From CAIKZJ01 sp964626015 (lineage in GTDB: Bacteria; Bacteroidota; Ignavibacteria; Tepidaquicellales; Tepidaquicellaceae): a stretch of 57,850 nucleotides of DNA. Location: positions 1 to 57,850 of the forward strand of contig CAZVCC010000013.1 of assembly GCA_964626015.1 (NCBI GenBank), written 5' to 3'. The notes under the pieces are model-generated. The model was given only the letters and a program-made list of their open reading frames with translations. It ran no database searches and was not told the DNA's origin. Every line of letters starts with the position of its first letter. Within the stretch, counting starts at the first letter, position 1. Both the position numbers and the translations under genes were made by a program. This document shows positions 1 to 8,823 of this stretch, piece after piece.

Positions 1-146
1 GGATTAAGCTGATAGACACGGATTAAAAATACGATTTATTGCCCGCGGGAAAGAACAGGAAAGAGAAAGGAATTATATGAATTTTAAAATTTGATATTGT
101 TAGCAGGCATTTAATCAGGGATAATAATCTATCGGAGACTTTGAAA
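1..146. other. non-coding left edge
   Basis: No gene is visible. The first 30 bases (gataGACACGGATTAAaa type wording) resemble degenerate intergenic filler seen in many genomes of this kind, but I cannot verify copy number from this window. Positions 42-50 hold a small GC-rich inverted repeat (CCCGCGGG). Confidence 0.4.
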
Positions 147-177
147 ATAAAAACTCCCTCTTAGATGAAAGAGGGAG
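147..177 (-). terminator. rho-independent terminator of the alcohol dehydrogenase gene
   Basis: A 9-bp stem CTCCCTCTT / AAGAGGGAG (154-162 with 169-177) closes a 6-base loop. Read on the minus strand it is followed by a T-rich run (147-153), 33 bases past the dehydrogenase stop codon. Confidence 0.85.
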
Positions 178-209
178 CACTTATTTATTAATTAGTTATT
201 TAAGTTTGT

Positions 210-1250
210 TTACAGAGTTGCAATATCGATAACGAAACGATAACGAACATCGCTTTTCAGCATTCTTTCGTAGGCTGTATTAATATCTTTTATGTTAATT
301 AATTCAATTTCTGATACGATGTTATGTTCAGCACAGAAATCGAGCATTTCCTGAGTTTCAGGAAGACCGCCTATTAATGAGCCCGCAAGACTTTTTCTTC
401 CCATGATTAAGCTGAAGGAAAATATTTGTGATGGGGTAGCCGGTGCACCTACACAAATATGAACTCCGTTCGGACGCAGTAAATTCAGGTACTGATTGTA
501 GTTATGTTCTGCAGAAACAGTATCGAGAATAAAATCAAAATATCCCATAACTTCCTTCATCTGTTTTTCATCTTTTGTTACTACAAATTTATGAGCACCA
601 AGTTTCATTGCATCGTCTTTCTTTGAGGCTGATGTGCTTAATACTGTAACTTCTGCACCAAAGGCAACACCGAATTTAACGCCCATGTGGCCGAGTCCGC
701 CGAGTCCAAGCACGGCAAGTTTGTGACCTTTACCTACTTTCCAGTATCTTAACGGTGAATAAGTTGTAATACCGGCACATAGAAGCGGTGCGACTGCAGG
801 TAAGTTTAGTTTTTCGGAAACACGGAGTACGAATTCTTCGTTAACAACTACGTTGTTTGAATAACCGCCGTAAGTAGGAGTTACTTTATCCTGTTCGTAA
901 CCGTTATAAGTCATTGAACCACTCGGGCAAAACTGTTCGAGTCCTTCTTTACAGCTATCGCATGTACGGCATGAATCGACTAAACAACCGACTCCGACAA
1001 GGTCGCCTTCTTTATATTTTTTAACATGATTTCCGACTTTGGTGACTTTACCGACGATTTCATGTCCCGGTACCATGGGGTAAATGGAATTCCCCCATTC
1101 ACCTCTCACCTGATGCAGGTCAGAATGACAGACACCGCAGTAAAGAATTTCAATCTGTACGTCGTGCGAGCCGACATCGCGGCGTTCAAAATTCCAGGGT
1201 GCTAATCCTGATGTTTCGTTTTGTGCAGCATATCCTTTTGATTTTAGCAT
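210..1250 (-). CDS. zinc-dependent NAD(P)-linked alcohol dehydrogenase (YahK/cinnamyl-alcohol dehydrogenase type)
   Basis: Cytosolic medium-chain dehydrogenase, 346 aa, the normal length for the family; it would interconvert aldehydes and alcohols, usually with NADPH in this subgroup. Catalytic zinc ligands are visible as Cys41 in CGVCHSD and His63-Glu64 in PGHE. The structural zinc site is Cys94, Cys97, Cys100 and Cys108. The Rossmann loop is GLGGLGHMG near residue 183. The start at 1250 gives the usual N-terminus directly before the GroES-like domain. It is followed by its own terminator, and an 81-bp gap separates it from the pirin genes upstream, so it may be co-transcribed with them. Exact substrate cannot be read from sequence. 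Confidence 0.93.
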   Translation of the reverse strand: MLKSKGYAAQNETSGLAPWNFERRDVGSHDVQIEILYCGVCHSDLHQVRGEWGNSIYPMVPGHEIVGKVTKVGNHVKKYKEGDLVGVGCLVDSCRTCDSCKEGLEQFCPSGSMTYNGYEQDKVTPTYGGYSNNVVVNEEFVLRVSEKLNLPAVAPLLCAGITTYSPLRYWKVGKGHKLAVLGLGGLGHMGVKFGVAFGAEVTVLSTSASKKDDAMKLGAHKFVVTKDEKQMKEVMGYFDFILDTVSAEHNYNQYLNLLRPNGVHICVGAPATPSQIFSFSLIMGRKSLAGSLIGGLPETQEMLDFCAEHNIVSEIELINIKDINTAYERMLKSDVRYRFVIDIATL

Positions 1251-1331
1251 ATTTGATTTTTTATAAATTGAAAAATTTTCTGTGAATTATTATACAAAAC
1301 GACAGTAATGAATTATTAGTTCAATGTAATG

Positions 1332-2210
1332 CTAATCTTCTAAGAAACCGAATTTACCGTTGTAGAAATCGTTGAATGCCTGCATAAGTTCGTCGCGGGT
1401 GTTCATAACAAACGGACCCTGAGAGGCAATGGGTTCATTGATAGGTTCACCGCTCATTATAAGTACAATTGAATTCTCAAAAGCTTCGAGTGTAAAATCT
1501 TCACCCGTATTTTCGAACAGAACAAAGTTATTGACGGGAGCGACCTCAGAATCGTTGACTTTTATTTCCCCTTCAATAACAAGCAGACCTGAGTTGTAAT
1601 CCGCGGGAAAGCTAAAATCCGACTTGCCGCCTTTGTTTAGTTTTGCATTCATAAGATTCACGGGAGTAAAAGTAAATGCAGGACCTTTTGCATCTTTATA
1701 AGAACCTGATATTACCTCGATGAAGCCAGCATTTTCGGAAAGCCGGTGTTTTGCCATCATACTGTTTGTGATTGCCTGATATTTTGGTTCAGACATTTTA
1801 TCTTTTGCGGGAAGATTAACCCAGAGCTGAACCATTTGCATATTACCGCCTTGCTTAGCCCAGTTTTTTTCGTGATATTCTTTATGCAAAATTCCAGAAG
1901 CGGCGGTCATCCACTGAACATCGCCTTCTTCAATGACACCGCCTGCACCTGTGCTGTCGTGATGGGCAATCTTCCCCTTGTATGCTATGGTTACGGTTTC
2001 AAATCCCCGGTGCGGATGAACGCCTACTCCGCGTGGTTTTTCTGCGGGAGGGAAATAAAACTCGGCTCCATAATCAAGAAGCAGGAACGGCGACATCCTT
2101 TGCATGCTGAGATAACTTACAGCGGGTATAAAATTATGAACACGAAAACCATCGCCGACATAATGATGCGGTCTTGGTTTAATTACTTGCTGAACTTTTT
2201 TTAATGACAT
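1332..2210 (-). CDS. pirin family protein (first of two, downstream copy)
   Basis: Bicupin of about 292 aa when started at the ATG at 2210; a longer reading to 2306 would overlap the next gene by about 95 bases and adds a non-conserved tail, so I prefer 2210. The metal-binding motifs of pirins are visible: HPHRG early in the first cupin and the later H-K-E in GILHKEYHE. Known pirins bind iron and some have quercetin dioxygenase activity; the substrate here is unknown. Only one base separates it from the stop codon of the second pirin (2212), so the two are almost certainly co-transcribed. Confidence 0.9.
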   Translation of the reverse strand: MSLKKVQQVIKPRPHHYVGDGFRVHNFIPAVSYLSMQRMSPFLLLDYGAEFYFPPAEKPRGVGVHPHRGFETVTIAYKGKIAHHDSTGAGGVIEEGDVQWMTAASGILHKEYHEKNWAKQGGNMQMVQLWVNLPAKDKMSEPKYQAITNSMMAKHRLSENAGFIEVISGSYKDAKGPAFTFTPVNLMNAKLNKGGKSDFSFPADYNSGLLVIEGEIKVNDSEVAPVNNFVLFENTGEDFTLEAFENSIVLIMSGEPINEPIASQGPFVMNTRDELMQAFNDFYNGKFGFLED

Positions 2211-2211
2211 A

Positions 2212-3093
2212 TTAATTGGTTTTAGGTTTAGGTAAAGGAACAAATTCTGTTTCGCCGGGTATCTTCGGAAACTTTTGCTCAACCCAAAGGACTTTTGCCT
2301 TTTCAATTAAATCTTTTTCTGAGGATACAAAGTTCCAGTATATAAAACGCTCTTCCGGGAAAGGAATACCGCCGACAATATAAACGACGCTGTCAGAATT
2401 AAGTTTGAATTCGAAATCGGATAAATCCTCGGGTATTATCAACTGATTTGGTTTATATTCGATATCATCGTGAGTCAGACTGCCTTCAAGAATATATATC
2501 CCTGCTTCTCCGTACAGGTTTTTGCAAATGTTTATATCGGATTTTGATTTAGTTTTTATTTCCAGAAAAAACATTTTGCTGTAAACAGGAACAGGGGATT
2601 TTTTTCCGAGTGCTTCACCGGCTATTAATTTGTAAGACACACCGCTATCGAACCATTCAGGAATACTTGCTTTTTCGATATGAATGAATTCGGGATCCAT
2701 TTGCTCTTTATCTTTAGGCAGAGCAATCCAAATCTGCAGACCATGAAATTTCTTATTGGTATTCTTTAGATAATCGGGAGTTCTTTCAGAGTGAACGATT
2801 CCTTTACCTGCGGTCATCCAGTTTACTTCACCGGGTTTAATTTCTAAAGCATTACCGAGAGAATCACGATGGAATAAACTTCCATCAAAAAGATAAGTGA
2901 GTGTGGCGAGACCGATATGCGGATGCGGACCGACGTCGACATTTTCTTCGGGTTTTAAGTCAGCGGGTCCCATGTGGTCTATGAAAATAAAAGGACCTAC
3001 CATTCTTTTACTTCTGTAGGGAAGTAAGCGTCCGACGGCAAAGTTTCCTATATCTGCCGGTCTTTCATCTATAACAACTTTTATGTTAGACAT
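2212..3093 (-). CDS. pirin family protein (second, upstream copy)
   Basis: Bicupin of 293 aa with the pirin motifs HPHIG and GIVHSER, which supply the two histidines, third histidine and glutamate of the metal site. It is the promoter-proximal member of a tandem pirin pair and is clearly diverged from its neighbour (different residues around both motifs), so the pair is an old duplication or two distinct subfamilies rather than a recent copy. Cytosolic; quercetinase-like or redox-sensing functions are known for the family, and nothing here chooses between them. Confidence 0.9.
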   Translation of the reverse strand: MSNIKVVIDERPADIGNFAVGRLLPYRSKRMVGPFIFIDHMGPADLKPEENVDVGPHPHIGLATLTYLFDGSLFHRDSLGNALEIKPGEVNWMTAGKGIVHSERTPDYLKNTNKKFHGLQIWIALPKDKEQMDPEFIHIEKASIPEWFDSGVSYKLIAGEALGKKSPVPVYSKMFFLEIKTKSKSDINICKNLYGEAGIYILEGSLTHDDIEYKPNQLIIPEDLSDFEFKLNSDSVVYIVGGIPFPEERFIYWNFVSSEKDLIEKAKVLWVEQKFPKIPGETEFVPLPKPKTN

Positions 3094-3190
3094 ACGATTA
3101 AATTAAAGAAGTATTTAAATCAATATATTTTTTGATGCAAATATTAATTAAGTTACATTAACAATTTAAAATAATGCGAAGGAAGAATAA

Positions 3191-3772
3191 ATGAAACAGA
3201 TTAAAGTTTTATTAATCTTTGTAATTTTACTGCTTATTGCAACAAGTTCAAACGCACAAACTAAACAGAATTTTGCTAAGGAGAACACCTGGGAAGTGGG
3301 CGGTTCTGTAAGTTTTACATACACTCAGTATGTATCAAATGGAAACACAAGCAGTAACGGAGTGAATATCTTTAAATTATATCCGTATGTTGGTTATTTT
3401 GTGACAGACGGATTTGAAATCGGAATCATACCAGCCGTAGAATTAATAAGCTATGGCGGGGGTACAACTTCGAATTCATTCGCAATATATGCGGCACCTT
3501 CATACAATTTTTTTACAAAATCATTAGCGTATCCTTACGTTCAGGGTGCATTTGGATATAACAGCGTCTCATACGGAGGCAGTTCATCAAGTCAATCAGG
3601 AATTGCATGGGCGATAGAAGGAGGAGTGAAGATCAATGTGGGCGGAAACAGTCTTTTGAAGGTTGGATTTGATTACGGGCAGAAGACACTTAACAAAAGC
3701 GGCTCTTCGAGCGGCAGAAGCGGGTTGAACACCTTCAGTTTTGTTGCCGGGTTTAATGTGTTCTTTAACTAA
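3191..3772 (+). CDS. outer-membrane beta-barrel protein
   Basis: 193 aa. Residues 1-22 are a signal peptide (lysine, long Leu/Ile/Val run, SNAQ cleavage site). The mature part is made of short alternating amphipathic strands rich in Gly, Ser, Tyr and Asn (for example YPYVGYFVT, GFEIGIIP, YPYVQGAFGYNS) and ends in Phe-Phe-Asn, as expected for an 8-stranded OmpW/OmpA-like barrel. AAGGAAG lies 7-12 bases before the ATG, a possible ribosome site. No ligand can be inferred. Confidence 0.8.
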   Translation: MKQIKVLLIFVILLLIATSSNAQTKQNFAKENTWEVGGSVSFTYTQYVSNGNTSSNGVNIFKLYPYVGYFVTDGFEIGIIPAVELISYGGGTTSNSFAIYAAPSYNFFTKSLAYPYVQGAFGYNSVSYGGSSSSQSGIAWAIEGGVKINVGGNSLLKVGFDYGQKTLNKSGSSSGRSGLNTFSFVAGFNVFFN

Positions 3773-3823
3773 GATTATTAACGGCAGATTTGAAAGCTAA
3801 AAAATAAACACAAGAAAAACAAC

Positions 3824-3854
3824 AAAACCCGTTGCTGAGAGCAACGGGTTTTTT
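3824..3854. terminator. bidirectional rho-independent terminator
   Basis: 9-bp perfect stem CCCGTTGCT / AGCAACGGG (3828-3836, 3840-3848) with a 3-base loop, A run before and T run after. It sits between the convergent genes ending at 3772 and 3877 and can serve both. Confidence 0.93.
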
Positions 3855-3876
3855 GTTATGAATTTATAATCTGTGA

Positions 3877-5409
3877 TTATTTTATTAACATCATTCTCTT
3901 CGTGTCGGTAAATCCATTCACGTTAATACTGTAGAAATATATTCCGCTGGACAAATCACTTGCATTGAAGTCAACAGAATAATTTCCTGCAGGTTTGTTT
4001 TCATTTACTAAGTTTGCCACTTCAACCCCGAGAATATTATAAACCTTCAGCGTTACAAAACCATTTTTCGGCAACGCATAGTTTACTTTAGTCGTCGGAT
4101 TAAATGGATTCGGATAATTCTGTGACAAAGCGTATTCTACAGGGACTATATCACCATTCTGAGAAATACCTGTTATTATCCAATTAGCACCCGGTATGTA
4201 AGAGAAGTTATCAATATACATCTCGTCCGTTGCAGTGGCACCAAAGAAGTCGCTGGCCGAAATCTTTTTGGGAACTGCTGTTCCGCTTGCACCTGCTGTC
4301 CAACGCCATTTGTGAACCATAGTTCCATTAATGAGGAACTTTGCTGAATCGACATCGAGATTCACTAACAATTTCACCGTCTGCCATGCGTCGTGTGTAT
4401 AAGGGAATGTCACTGCTGTTGCTGAGCCGCCAAGAACTCTTCCATTGTTTCCTGTGGCTGCTGCGTCAAAGTAGCACTCCATTCCCCATTGGGATGATGA
4501 ACCAGCAAAGTTCGCTAATGTGTTCCAGTAACCTGCTTTGCCTGTCGGGATGTAGAACTTGAATGTAATCTCATGAATGCCAGTTGTATCATTGTTATAT
4601 CGTTTTACCAAATCGTTGTTCTGGGTAATCACAACTGACTTTGTCGGACTGAATGATTGAGCACTTGAAATCAATGCATCTTCAACCGTGCTGCACGGCA
4701 TGATACTCCAGGTCGTCCAGTTGAGAGAATCCTGACAAGCCAAACGCTGACCAACAGAATAGTTTTCGAAATTAGTAGTGTATCCTGCAGGAGCAGTAGA
4801 AATATCGATTCCGCAGTGCATAATTTGAGCACCCTGTCCCTGATATATATAGTTGCATCCTCCTGCAGTTTGATTATAGGTTCGTCTAATAGATCCTGTC
4901 ATTGAAGTATTATATGTGGACATACCCGTTGCAGTGCAACCGCATTGACTGATTTCAATAATCAAACTTTTTGTATTGTCGTAATTAAACGGTGTATTTA
5001 AAACAATCGGAGTAAACGTACCGTTTACGGAATTCAAAACAACTGATGGGTTAAAGTAAACAGTGTCCATTGGGTCAGTGTAAAAAACACCTGTTGGTAA
5101 ATTAGTGATTGTATCTTGCTTCATCTTGATAGTAAGATTTGTGTACGTAATAGTAGCGGTTTTGCAAAACACCCAAAAAGTAGTAATCATTCCTGAAGGT
5201 GCTGGAGTCGGCTGATTTAGTTCGCCTGGAAGAATCAAGAACTGTGTAACCTTTCCAGCCACAACACTGAACGGAAATGCATTGCTACCTACTTGCGTAT
5301 TATAATTATAGTGCATCGGTGCTTGTGCCGTTAATTCACCGGCACTTAAAATTAAAACAATCAAAAACACCATCGTGCTTTTGAAAAAAGAAAGATGTAA
5401 AGTTTTCAT
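3877..5409 (-). CDS. secreted protein with T9SS type A sorting domain
   Basis: 510 aa when started at the ATG at 5409, which begins a good signal peptide (MKTLHLSFFKSTMVF... with an AQA cleavage site); the reading frame stays open to 5514 but the extra 35 residues do not look like protein. Residues about 30-210 form a beta-rich domain, residues about 215-410 look like a concanavalin/LamG-type jelly roll (paired cysteines, Trp-rich strands), and the last 80 residues are a T9SS sorting domain with YPNPFNPTT and LKVYNILGVEV. Exported to the cell surface or medium and cleaved or anchored by the type IX system. Function unknown; the jelly roll suggests binding of carbohydrate or another ligand. 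Confidence 0.85.
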   Translation of the reverse strand: MKTLHLSFFKSTMVFLIVLILSAGELTAQAPMHYNYNTQVGSNAFPFSVVAGKVTQFLILPGELNQPTPAPSGMITTFWVFCKTATITYTNLTIKMKQDTITNLPTGVFYTDPMDTVYFNPSVVLNSVNGTFTPIVLNTPFNYDNTKSLIIEISQCGCTATGMSTYNTSMTGSIRRTYNQTAGGCNYIYQGQGAQIMHCGIDISTAPAGYTTNFENYSVGQRLACQDSLNWTTWSIMPCSTVEDALISSAQSFSPTKSVVITQNNDLVKRYNNDTTGIHEITFKFYIPTGKAGYWNTLANFAGSSSQWGMECYFDAAATGNNGRVLGGSATAVTFPYTHDAWQTVKLLVNLDVDSAKFLINGTMVHKWRWTAGASGTAVPKKISASDFFGATATDEMYIDNFSYIPGANWIITGISQNGDIVPVEYALSQNYPNPFNPTTKVNYALPKNGFVTLKVYNILGVEVANLVNENKPAGNYSVDFNASDLSSGIYFYSINVNGFTDTKRMMLIK

Positions 5410-5553
5410 TGTTAATAAAGGTTTAATTAATATAATAGTTTGAAAAGGAAAATATTTGAGGTAAAACTTTTTCATGATATAATATAATAAAATAATACAA
5501 TCAAATATATTCATATTATTAAATCATATTTCATTAAAATACAAAAATTAATC

Positions 5554-5561
5554 TATATTTG
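5554..5561 (+). promoter_or_regulatory. Bacteroidota-type -7 element (TATATTTG)
   Basis: Exact match to the TAnnTTTG element used by the housekeeping sigma factor of this phylum. It lies 5 bases before the first paired base of the candidate RNA at 5566. No clear -33 TTTG partner is seen. Confidence 0.5.
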
Positions 5562-5565
5562 TAAA

Positions 5566-5709
5566 GAGTTGAATCCATTGGAGATTCATATAATTCAACA
5601 AATAAACAACGAAGGATTTTTCTGAAACAAAACGGATGTTGTTACTCAAATAATTTGATATAGCATAGGGATGTTAGTTAAACCCAGGTCAACAATCCGG
5701 GGTTTTTTG
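5566..5709 (+). ncRNA. candidate structured RNA (three-way junction plus terminator)
   Basis: About 144 bases between a TATATTTG promoter element and a terminator. The first 82 bases can fold as a three-way junction: P1 GAGT 5566-5569 with ACTC 5644-5647; P2 TGAAT 5570-5574 with ATTCA 5593-5597; P3 AACAAC 5605-5610 with GTTGTT 5638-5643. P1, P2 and P3 abut with almost no spare bases. The terminator follows at 5680-5708. It could be a free small RNA (a 6S-type RNA is one option) or an attenuating leader/riboswitch of the thioredoxin-TPR gene starting at 5791. I do not recognise a known Rfam family. Confidence 0.45.
5680..5708 (+). terminator. terminator of the candidate RNA / possible attenuator
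   Basis: Stem AAACCC (5680-5685) with GGGTTT (5700-5705), one A-G mismatch, then GG/CC closing loop TCAACAAT, followed by six T. It stands 82 bases before the thioredoxin-TPR start, so reading through it would be required if that gene uses the upstream promoter. Confidence 0.7.
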
Positions 5710-5790
5710 TGTCCTTTTAACTATTTTCAGTTGCATTTCTATTTAATTGTGGAAAACGTAAATTTGCTGATTAATTTAAATAATTTAAGC

Positions 5791-6846
5791 ATGAAAATTA
5801 AATCGTTTTTAGTAATAGCATTACTTTTGATTTTTATCAAAGCTAATGCTGATGAAATAAAATTTATAAACGGTACTTATGCAGAAGTTCTTTCAAAGGC
5901 AAAAGCTGAGAATAAAGTATTAATGGTGGATTATTACACAGACTGGTGCAAATGGTGCGTAGAGCTTGACAAAAAGGTTTATACTAATTCCGAGGTTGCA
6001 GATTTTGCGAACAAGAATCAGGTAAACTGGAAGATTGATGCGGAGAAAGGTGAAGGAATTGAACTTGCAAAAAAATTTCAGGTGTCAGGATATCCTACCG
6101 TTGTGTTTGTTGATGGGAACGGTGATGAGATTGACAGAATTGTGGGTTATCTTCCCGTCAAAGATTTTCTACCTGCAATGAAAGATTTTGTAAGCGGCAA
6201 AAATACGCTAAAGAGTCTGCAGGCAACTCTTTCAGAAAATGCAAATGACATAGAAGCTAATTTCAGGTTAGGTAAAAAAATGCTTGAAAGCGGAAATGCT
6301 GAGGATGCCAAGAAATATCTAGAAAAAGTTATAAGCATGGATTCGGAGAATAATTCAGGATGGACTGATGATGCCGAGCTGTATCTTGCACAGATTAGCG
6401 GCAAAAAAGATGATATAGATGCGTTTGTTAATAAGTATCCGAAAAGTGACCTTACAAAGCAAGCTTTGATTTTCCTGGCAGAATCAACGATGGAAAATAA
6501 TGATTATGCAACGGGTGATAAATACTATGATGAGCTTATTTTAAAATATGGTAACAGCGACGAAGAAGTAAGCTTTAGCTACGGTCAGTACCTGCTGTCA
6601 AAAATATACGGAATAACTAAGAACGAGAATATTTCGAAGGAAATGAACCTTAAAGGAATTGAGCTTGCTAACAAATGCCTCGGGTATGTTAAAGGAAGTG
6701 TAAATGAAGCATCATGTTATTACTACCTCTCGATGCTGAACCTTAACCTTGGAAACAAAACTCAGGCACTTGATTACATAGACAAAGCAATCAGCATATT
6801 TGACAGAAAATCTTTCAGAGAACTCAAGGATAAAATAAACAAGTAA
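5791..6846 (+). CDS. periplasmic thioredoxin-like protein with C-terminal TPR repeats
   Basis: 351 aa from the ATG at 5791, chosen because it opens a signal peptide (MKIKSFLVIALLLIFIKANA); the frame extends to 5671 but that part runs through the terminator. Residues 21-135 are a thioredoxin fold of the DsbD-gamma/thioredoxin_7 kind with the redox pair Cys53-x-x-Cys56 (DWCKWC) and a cis-proline in GYPTVVF. Residues about 155-350 are helical tetratricopeptide-like repeats (NFRLGKKMLESGNAEDAKKY and later copies). Likely a periplasmic thiol oxidoreductase docking on a partner through TPRs. Its stop codon touches the next start codon, so guaD is translationally linked. Confidence 0.85.
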   Translation: MKIKSFLVIALLLIFIKANADEIKFINGTYAEVLSKAKAENKVLMVDYYTDWCKWCVELDKKVYTNSEVADFANKNQVNWKIDAEKGEGIELAKKFQVSGYPTVVFVDGNGDEIDRIVGYLPVKDFLPAMKDFVSGKNTLKSLQATLSENANDIEANFRLGKKMLESGNAEDAKKYLEKVISMDSENNSGWTDDAELYLAQISGKKDDIDAFVNKYPKSDLTKQALIFLAESTMENNDYATGDKYYDELILKYGNSDEEVSFSYGQYLLSKIYGITKNENISKEMNLKGIELANKCLGYVKGSVNEASCYYYLSMLNLNLGNKTQALDYIDKAISIFDRKSFRELKDKINK

Positions 6847-7314
6847 ATGTATAATGACGATTTTATGCGACGGGCTATACGCCTTTCCCTGTACAACATA
6901 CAAAAAGGCGGAGGTCCATTCGGAGCTGTAATAGTGAAAGACGGGAAGATGATTTCTTCGGGAACCAATTTAGTGACATTAGTAAACGACCCGACTGCTC
7001 ATGCAGAAATAGACGCGATCAGAAAAGCTGCTAAAAATTTAAAGAAATTTGACCTCAAAGGCTGCGAAATATACACGTCCTGCGAGCCCTGTCCAATGTG
7101 CCTTTCGGCAATTTACTGGGCTAGAATTGACAGAGTTTATTTCGGAACTTCAAAAAAGGATGCTGCAAAAATCGGATTCATTGATGACTTTATTTATCAG
7201 GAACTTGATAAACCTATCGGCAAACGAAAACTTAAATTAACACAGCACTTACGGGACGAGGCTCTTATGTCGTTTGAGACATGGGATTTGAAAAAAGATA
7301 AAACCAGTTACTAA
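6847..7314 (+). CDS. guaD: guanine deaminase (cytidine-deaminase-fold, GuaD type)
   Basis: 155 aa, close in length and wording to Bacillus subtilis GuaD. It hydrolyses guanine to xanthine and ammonia in purine salvage. The zinc site is His52 with Cys82 and Cys85 (PCPMC), the proton shuttle is Glu54 in HAE, and the C-terminal segment with DDFIYQELDKP and a terminal aromatic residue is typical of guanine deaminase rather than tRNA adenosine deaminase TadA. The ATG starts on the base after the upstream stop, so it is co-transcribed with the thioredoxin-TPR gene. Confidence 0.9.
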   Translation: MYNDDFMRRAIRLSLYNIQKGGGPFGAVIVKDGKMISSGTNLVTLVNDPTAHAEIDAIRKAAKNLKKFDLKGCEIYTSCEPCPMCLSAIYWARIDRVYFGTSKKDAAKIGFIDDFIYQELDKPIGKRKLKLTQHLRDEALMSFETWDLKKDKTSY

Positions 7315-7341
7315 TTAATATTTAAAGAGTTATTAAAATTC

Positions 7342-8817
7342 TTACTTGATGTAGAAATATTCACAGACGGTGTTTAATTTGATTCTAAGTTCTTTATTGT
7401 AATACTCATTTGAATAAACAGCCGGTAATTCCTGCCAGTCTTCGGATAACATTTTAAGTTTATTAATCAGCATCCATTTGTGATTGAATGACTGATTGTG
7501 TAAACTCTTGACTGAATTAATCTGGTCTGGAGTGTAGCGGTTAGGACTCATTTTTTCCTTAGCGTAGTTAGAATCTATCCTGTAATATTCCAGTTTTGCA
7601 ATCTTAAATATGTTGTAAATATGGTCTTCCTTCGTGTACCCAAGCCCACTGAGGTAATATCTGAACTCCTGCTGGCTGTTAAAAGTTGTATCTTTACTTT
7701 TTAAAAGAGAATCGGCAGGAATTCCTGCGGCTACAATTTGTTTTACTACTTCTTTATTTGTTACAAAGCTGACGGTCTTATAAACCTCCCTGTTGAACAC
7801 ATTCTGCGCAATAAAAAGAAATATCAGACAAATAACCGCTGAAGCAAGAGGTGTTATTATCCAGCCGAGTCCTATTTTTCCGAGTATCTTAAAATTCAGG
7901 TATCTGCCGCTTTTAGCAAATCCAATACCCATAACTCCGCCGACTATTGCTTGAGTTATTGACACAGGTACGAGGGGAAAGGAAGGAAGCCCTACTGAGT
8001 TTAATGCTTTCTCAATCATAGTTGATGAGAACAGGAAGAGAACAAGAGAAGCCCCGAATATAACGGATATCGAAGAAAGCGGGGTAAGCTTGAATATACG
8101 TTTGCCTACAGTTTCAGTCGTCCTGTTTGAATATGTAATAATTCCGATTACAATCGATAATGCTCCTGTGAAGAAAAGCTGGTACATTCCAGTAATAACG
8201 AACGTTTCAGTTATTCTTATGTCAGTGAATGGAGAAGAAGACATGAAAACACCCACAACTTTTGAAATGTTGTTAGCACCAAGGCTGTATGCACCGAATG
8301 CAATCACAAGAATGGTTAATCTTTTTAAGTGCTGGTCTGCCTCAAGCAAATGAAGTTTTGTCTTTTTAAGTATTCGTATTAAGACGTAATATGCTGCAAA
8401 CGAAAACACACCCGCGAGAACAGGGTTTAATATCCAGGATGAAATAATTTCTGCTAAAGATTTAATGTCAGTAGGAGATGATGTAAATATATTCCAGCCA
8501 ACGATTGCTCCTATAATGGATTGTGATACGGAAACAACGAGTCCCTTCTTCATCAGTAAAAATACTGTCAGTGCAGCCGAAAGCGACACTGTAAACGAAC
8601 CGGCTATTGCATTAACGTCTCCGAGCTCTCCTATTGTATGAGTTGCACCGTATCCGCTAATCATTGCTCCAAGAAGAACGAAGATAGAGGATATGACAAC
8701 TGCAGTTGTATATTTCAGAACCTTTGTACTTGTAGCAGTACCAAATATGTTACCGGCATCGTTTGCACCGAGATTCCAGCCGAGAAATAATCCGCTTAAT
8801 AGATAGAACCATGCCAT
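7342..8817 (-). CDS. pit: PiT-family inorganic phosphate transporter with long soluble C-terminus
   Basis: 491 aa integral membrane protein. The family signature is repeated: NLGANDAGNIFGTATS near residue 16 and the second half-copy SLGANNISKVVGVF near 180. About ten hydrophobic segments span residues 1-335. After the last one (ICLIFLFIAQNVF) comes an unusual soluble tail of about 150 residues, charged and Tyr-rich, beginning near KTVSFVTNKEVVKQIV. It lies 6 bases downstream of the DUF47 gene, the usual accessory of PiT transporters. Expected to move phosphate (or metal-phosphate) with a cation across the inner membrane. Confidence 0.93.
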   Translation of the reverse strand: MAWFYLLSGLFLGWNLGANDAGNIFGTATSTKVLKYTTAVVISSIFVLLGAMISGYGATHTIGELGDVNAIAGSFTVSLSAALTVFLLMKKGLVVSVSQSIIGAIVGWNIFTSSPTDIKSLAEIISSWILNPVLAGVFSFAAYYVLIRILKKTKLHLLEADQHLKRLTILVIAFGAYSLGANNISKVVGVFMSSSPFTDIRITETFVITGMYQLFFTGALSIVIGIITYSNRTTETVGKRIFKLTPLSSISVIFGASLVLFLFSSTMIEKALNSVGLPSFPLVPVSITQAIVGGVMGIGFAKSGRYLNFKILGKIGLGWIITPLASAVICLIFLFIAQNVFNREVYKTVSFVTNKEVVKQIVAAGIPADSLLKSKDTTFNSQQEFRYYLSGLGYTKEDHIYNIFKIAKLEYYRIDSNYAKEKMSPNRYTPDQINSVKSLHNQSFNHKWMLINKLKMLSEDWQELPAVYSNEYYNKELRIKLNTVCEYFYIK

Positions 8818-8823
8818 CTCTTT

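Noticed and set aside
1746..2204. 152-residue frame antisense to the pirin gene
   Set aside because: It lies wholly opposite a well-supported gene, and its composition mirrors the opposite frame; no protein-like motif.
6847..7314. tRNA adenosine deaminase (tadA)
   Set aside because: The zinc motifs fit both, but length, the DDFIYQE segment and C-terminal aromatic ending match guanine deaminase.
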